This document shows positions 63,564 to 64,000 of a DNA stretch of 64,000 bases, one piece after another (within the stretch, counting starts at the first letter, position 1; each line of letters opens with the position of its first letter). The position numbers and the translations under genes were made by a program. Under the pieces are notes generated by a model that saw nothing but the letters and a program-made list of their open reading frames with translations, had not been told where the DNA came from and did no database searches. Source of the stretch: Auanema rhodensis (lineage: Eukaryota; Nematoda; Chromadorea; Rhabditida; Rhabditidae); assembly GCA_964057225.1 (NCBI GenBank), contig OZ059896.1, positions 16,566,501 through 16,630,500 on the forward strand. Direction: 5' to 3'.

Positions 63564-64000
63564 TGAATACAATATGAATAGTTAGTTTAGTATATGCTAG
63601 TTCTCGAATACAAGAATGTGGGCTAATACATACATGCATAGTTCTATTTTTTCCTTTTCCGTCACGATTTTTTTATAGTTTTATTGTTTTTTTTTCTCTT
63701 TCTCTCTATTTTGCTGTCGTTCTCTTTCTATCGCCTTCAAGCAAGTTAGAGGGGGAAACAGCTTTCTTTCTAATCCGTTTGACGTGTTATTTTTCTTGTC
63801 AATTGCTTCTGGAATTACATATGTATGTCTTGTCGTTCAAGACTTTTCCCAACTTATCTATACCAGGTAATAGAGCGAGTGACCAAAAAAAATTTTTGTC
63901 GAGCTTTTTCCATATCCTTGAAATGAATTTTCTGAAGTGTTCATCGCATTCAGCATTATTGCTACAACGTACAGGCATGAACTAACTGACTGCAACTATA
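63339..64000 (+). other. G-alpha first intron (incomplete)
   Basis: The intron starts at 63339 and runs past the window end. It contains a pure (AT)n tract at 63502-63562 and AT-rich sequence. No P-loop exon is visible. Confidence 0.75.
63502..63562. repeat. (AT)n microsatellite
   Basis: A pure AT dinucleotide run of about 60 bases lies inside the first intron of the G-alpha gene. Confidence 0.95.

Overview
This window looks like nuclear DNA from a nematode. It is AT-rich (about one third G+C by eye) and full of (CT/GA)n microsatellites. Its genes have many short introns (often 40-60 nt) with GT..TTTCAG or TTTACAG borders, and several genes carry a TTTCAG-type acceptor just before the start codon, as expected for spliced-leader trans-splicing. 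Every confidently recognised protein is an animal protein. The product sizes and a Gly/Tyr-rich secreted peptide favour a rhabditid-type nematode, but I cannot name the species.

Layout. (1) 1-25.88 kb is a gene-poor stretch with a pyrimidine-rich + strand, many microsatellites and a few GC-richer islands; I found no convincing gene in it. (2) 25.95-31.47 kb, + strand: a complete dystroglycan gene of 12 exons and about 588 residues. (3) 34.13-41.28 kb, - strand: a large transmembrane protein of 29 exons and about 1445 residues with NIDO, AMOP, vWD-like and sushi modules, the architecture of insect Mesh. It is convergent with dystroglycan. (4) 46.97-47.30 kb, + strand: a small secreted Gly/Tyr/Met-rich peptide gene with a clear TATA box. 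(5) 48.18-49.41 kb: a foldback element with two 498-bp arms that appear perfect. (6) 49.80-50.82 kb, - strand: a small cysteine-rich, probably surface-anchored Ly6/three-finger-like protein. (7) 53.51-57.79 kb, - strand: an LRIG/SMA-10-type LRR plus three-Ig transmembrane protein of 22 exons and about 873 residues. (8) 58.80-59.93 kb, + strand: an ING-family PHD-finger protein of 7 exons and 237 residues, divergent from the LRIG gene. (9) 63.22 kb onward, + strand: the first coding exon of a heterotrimeric G-protein alpha subunit, whose remainder lies beyond the window.

The genes do not form an operon or a single pathway. Three encode cell-surface or matrix-contact proteins (dystroglycan, Mesh-like, LRIG), two encode small secreted or surface proteins, and two act in chromatin reading (ING) and G-protein signalling. 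No tRNA, rRNA, CRISPR array or intact transposase was found. Exon borders come from reading splice signals and were checked only by reading-frame phase, not by transcript data.
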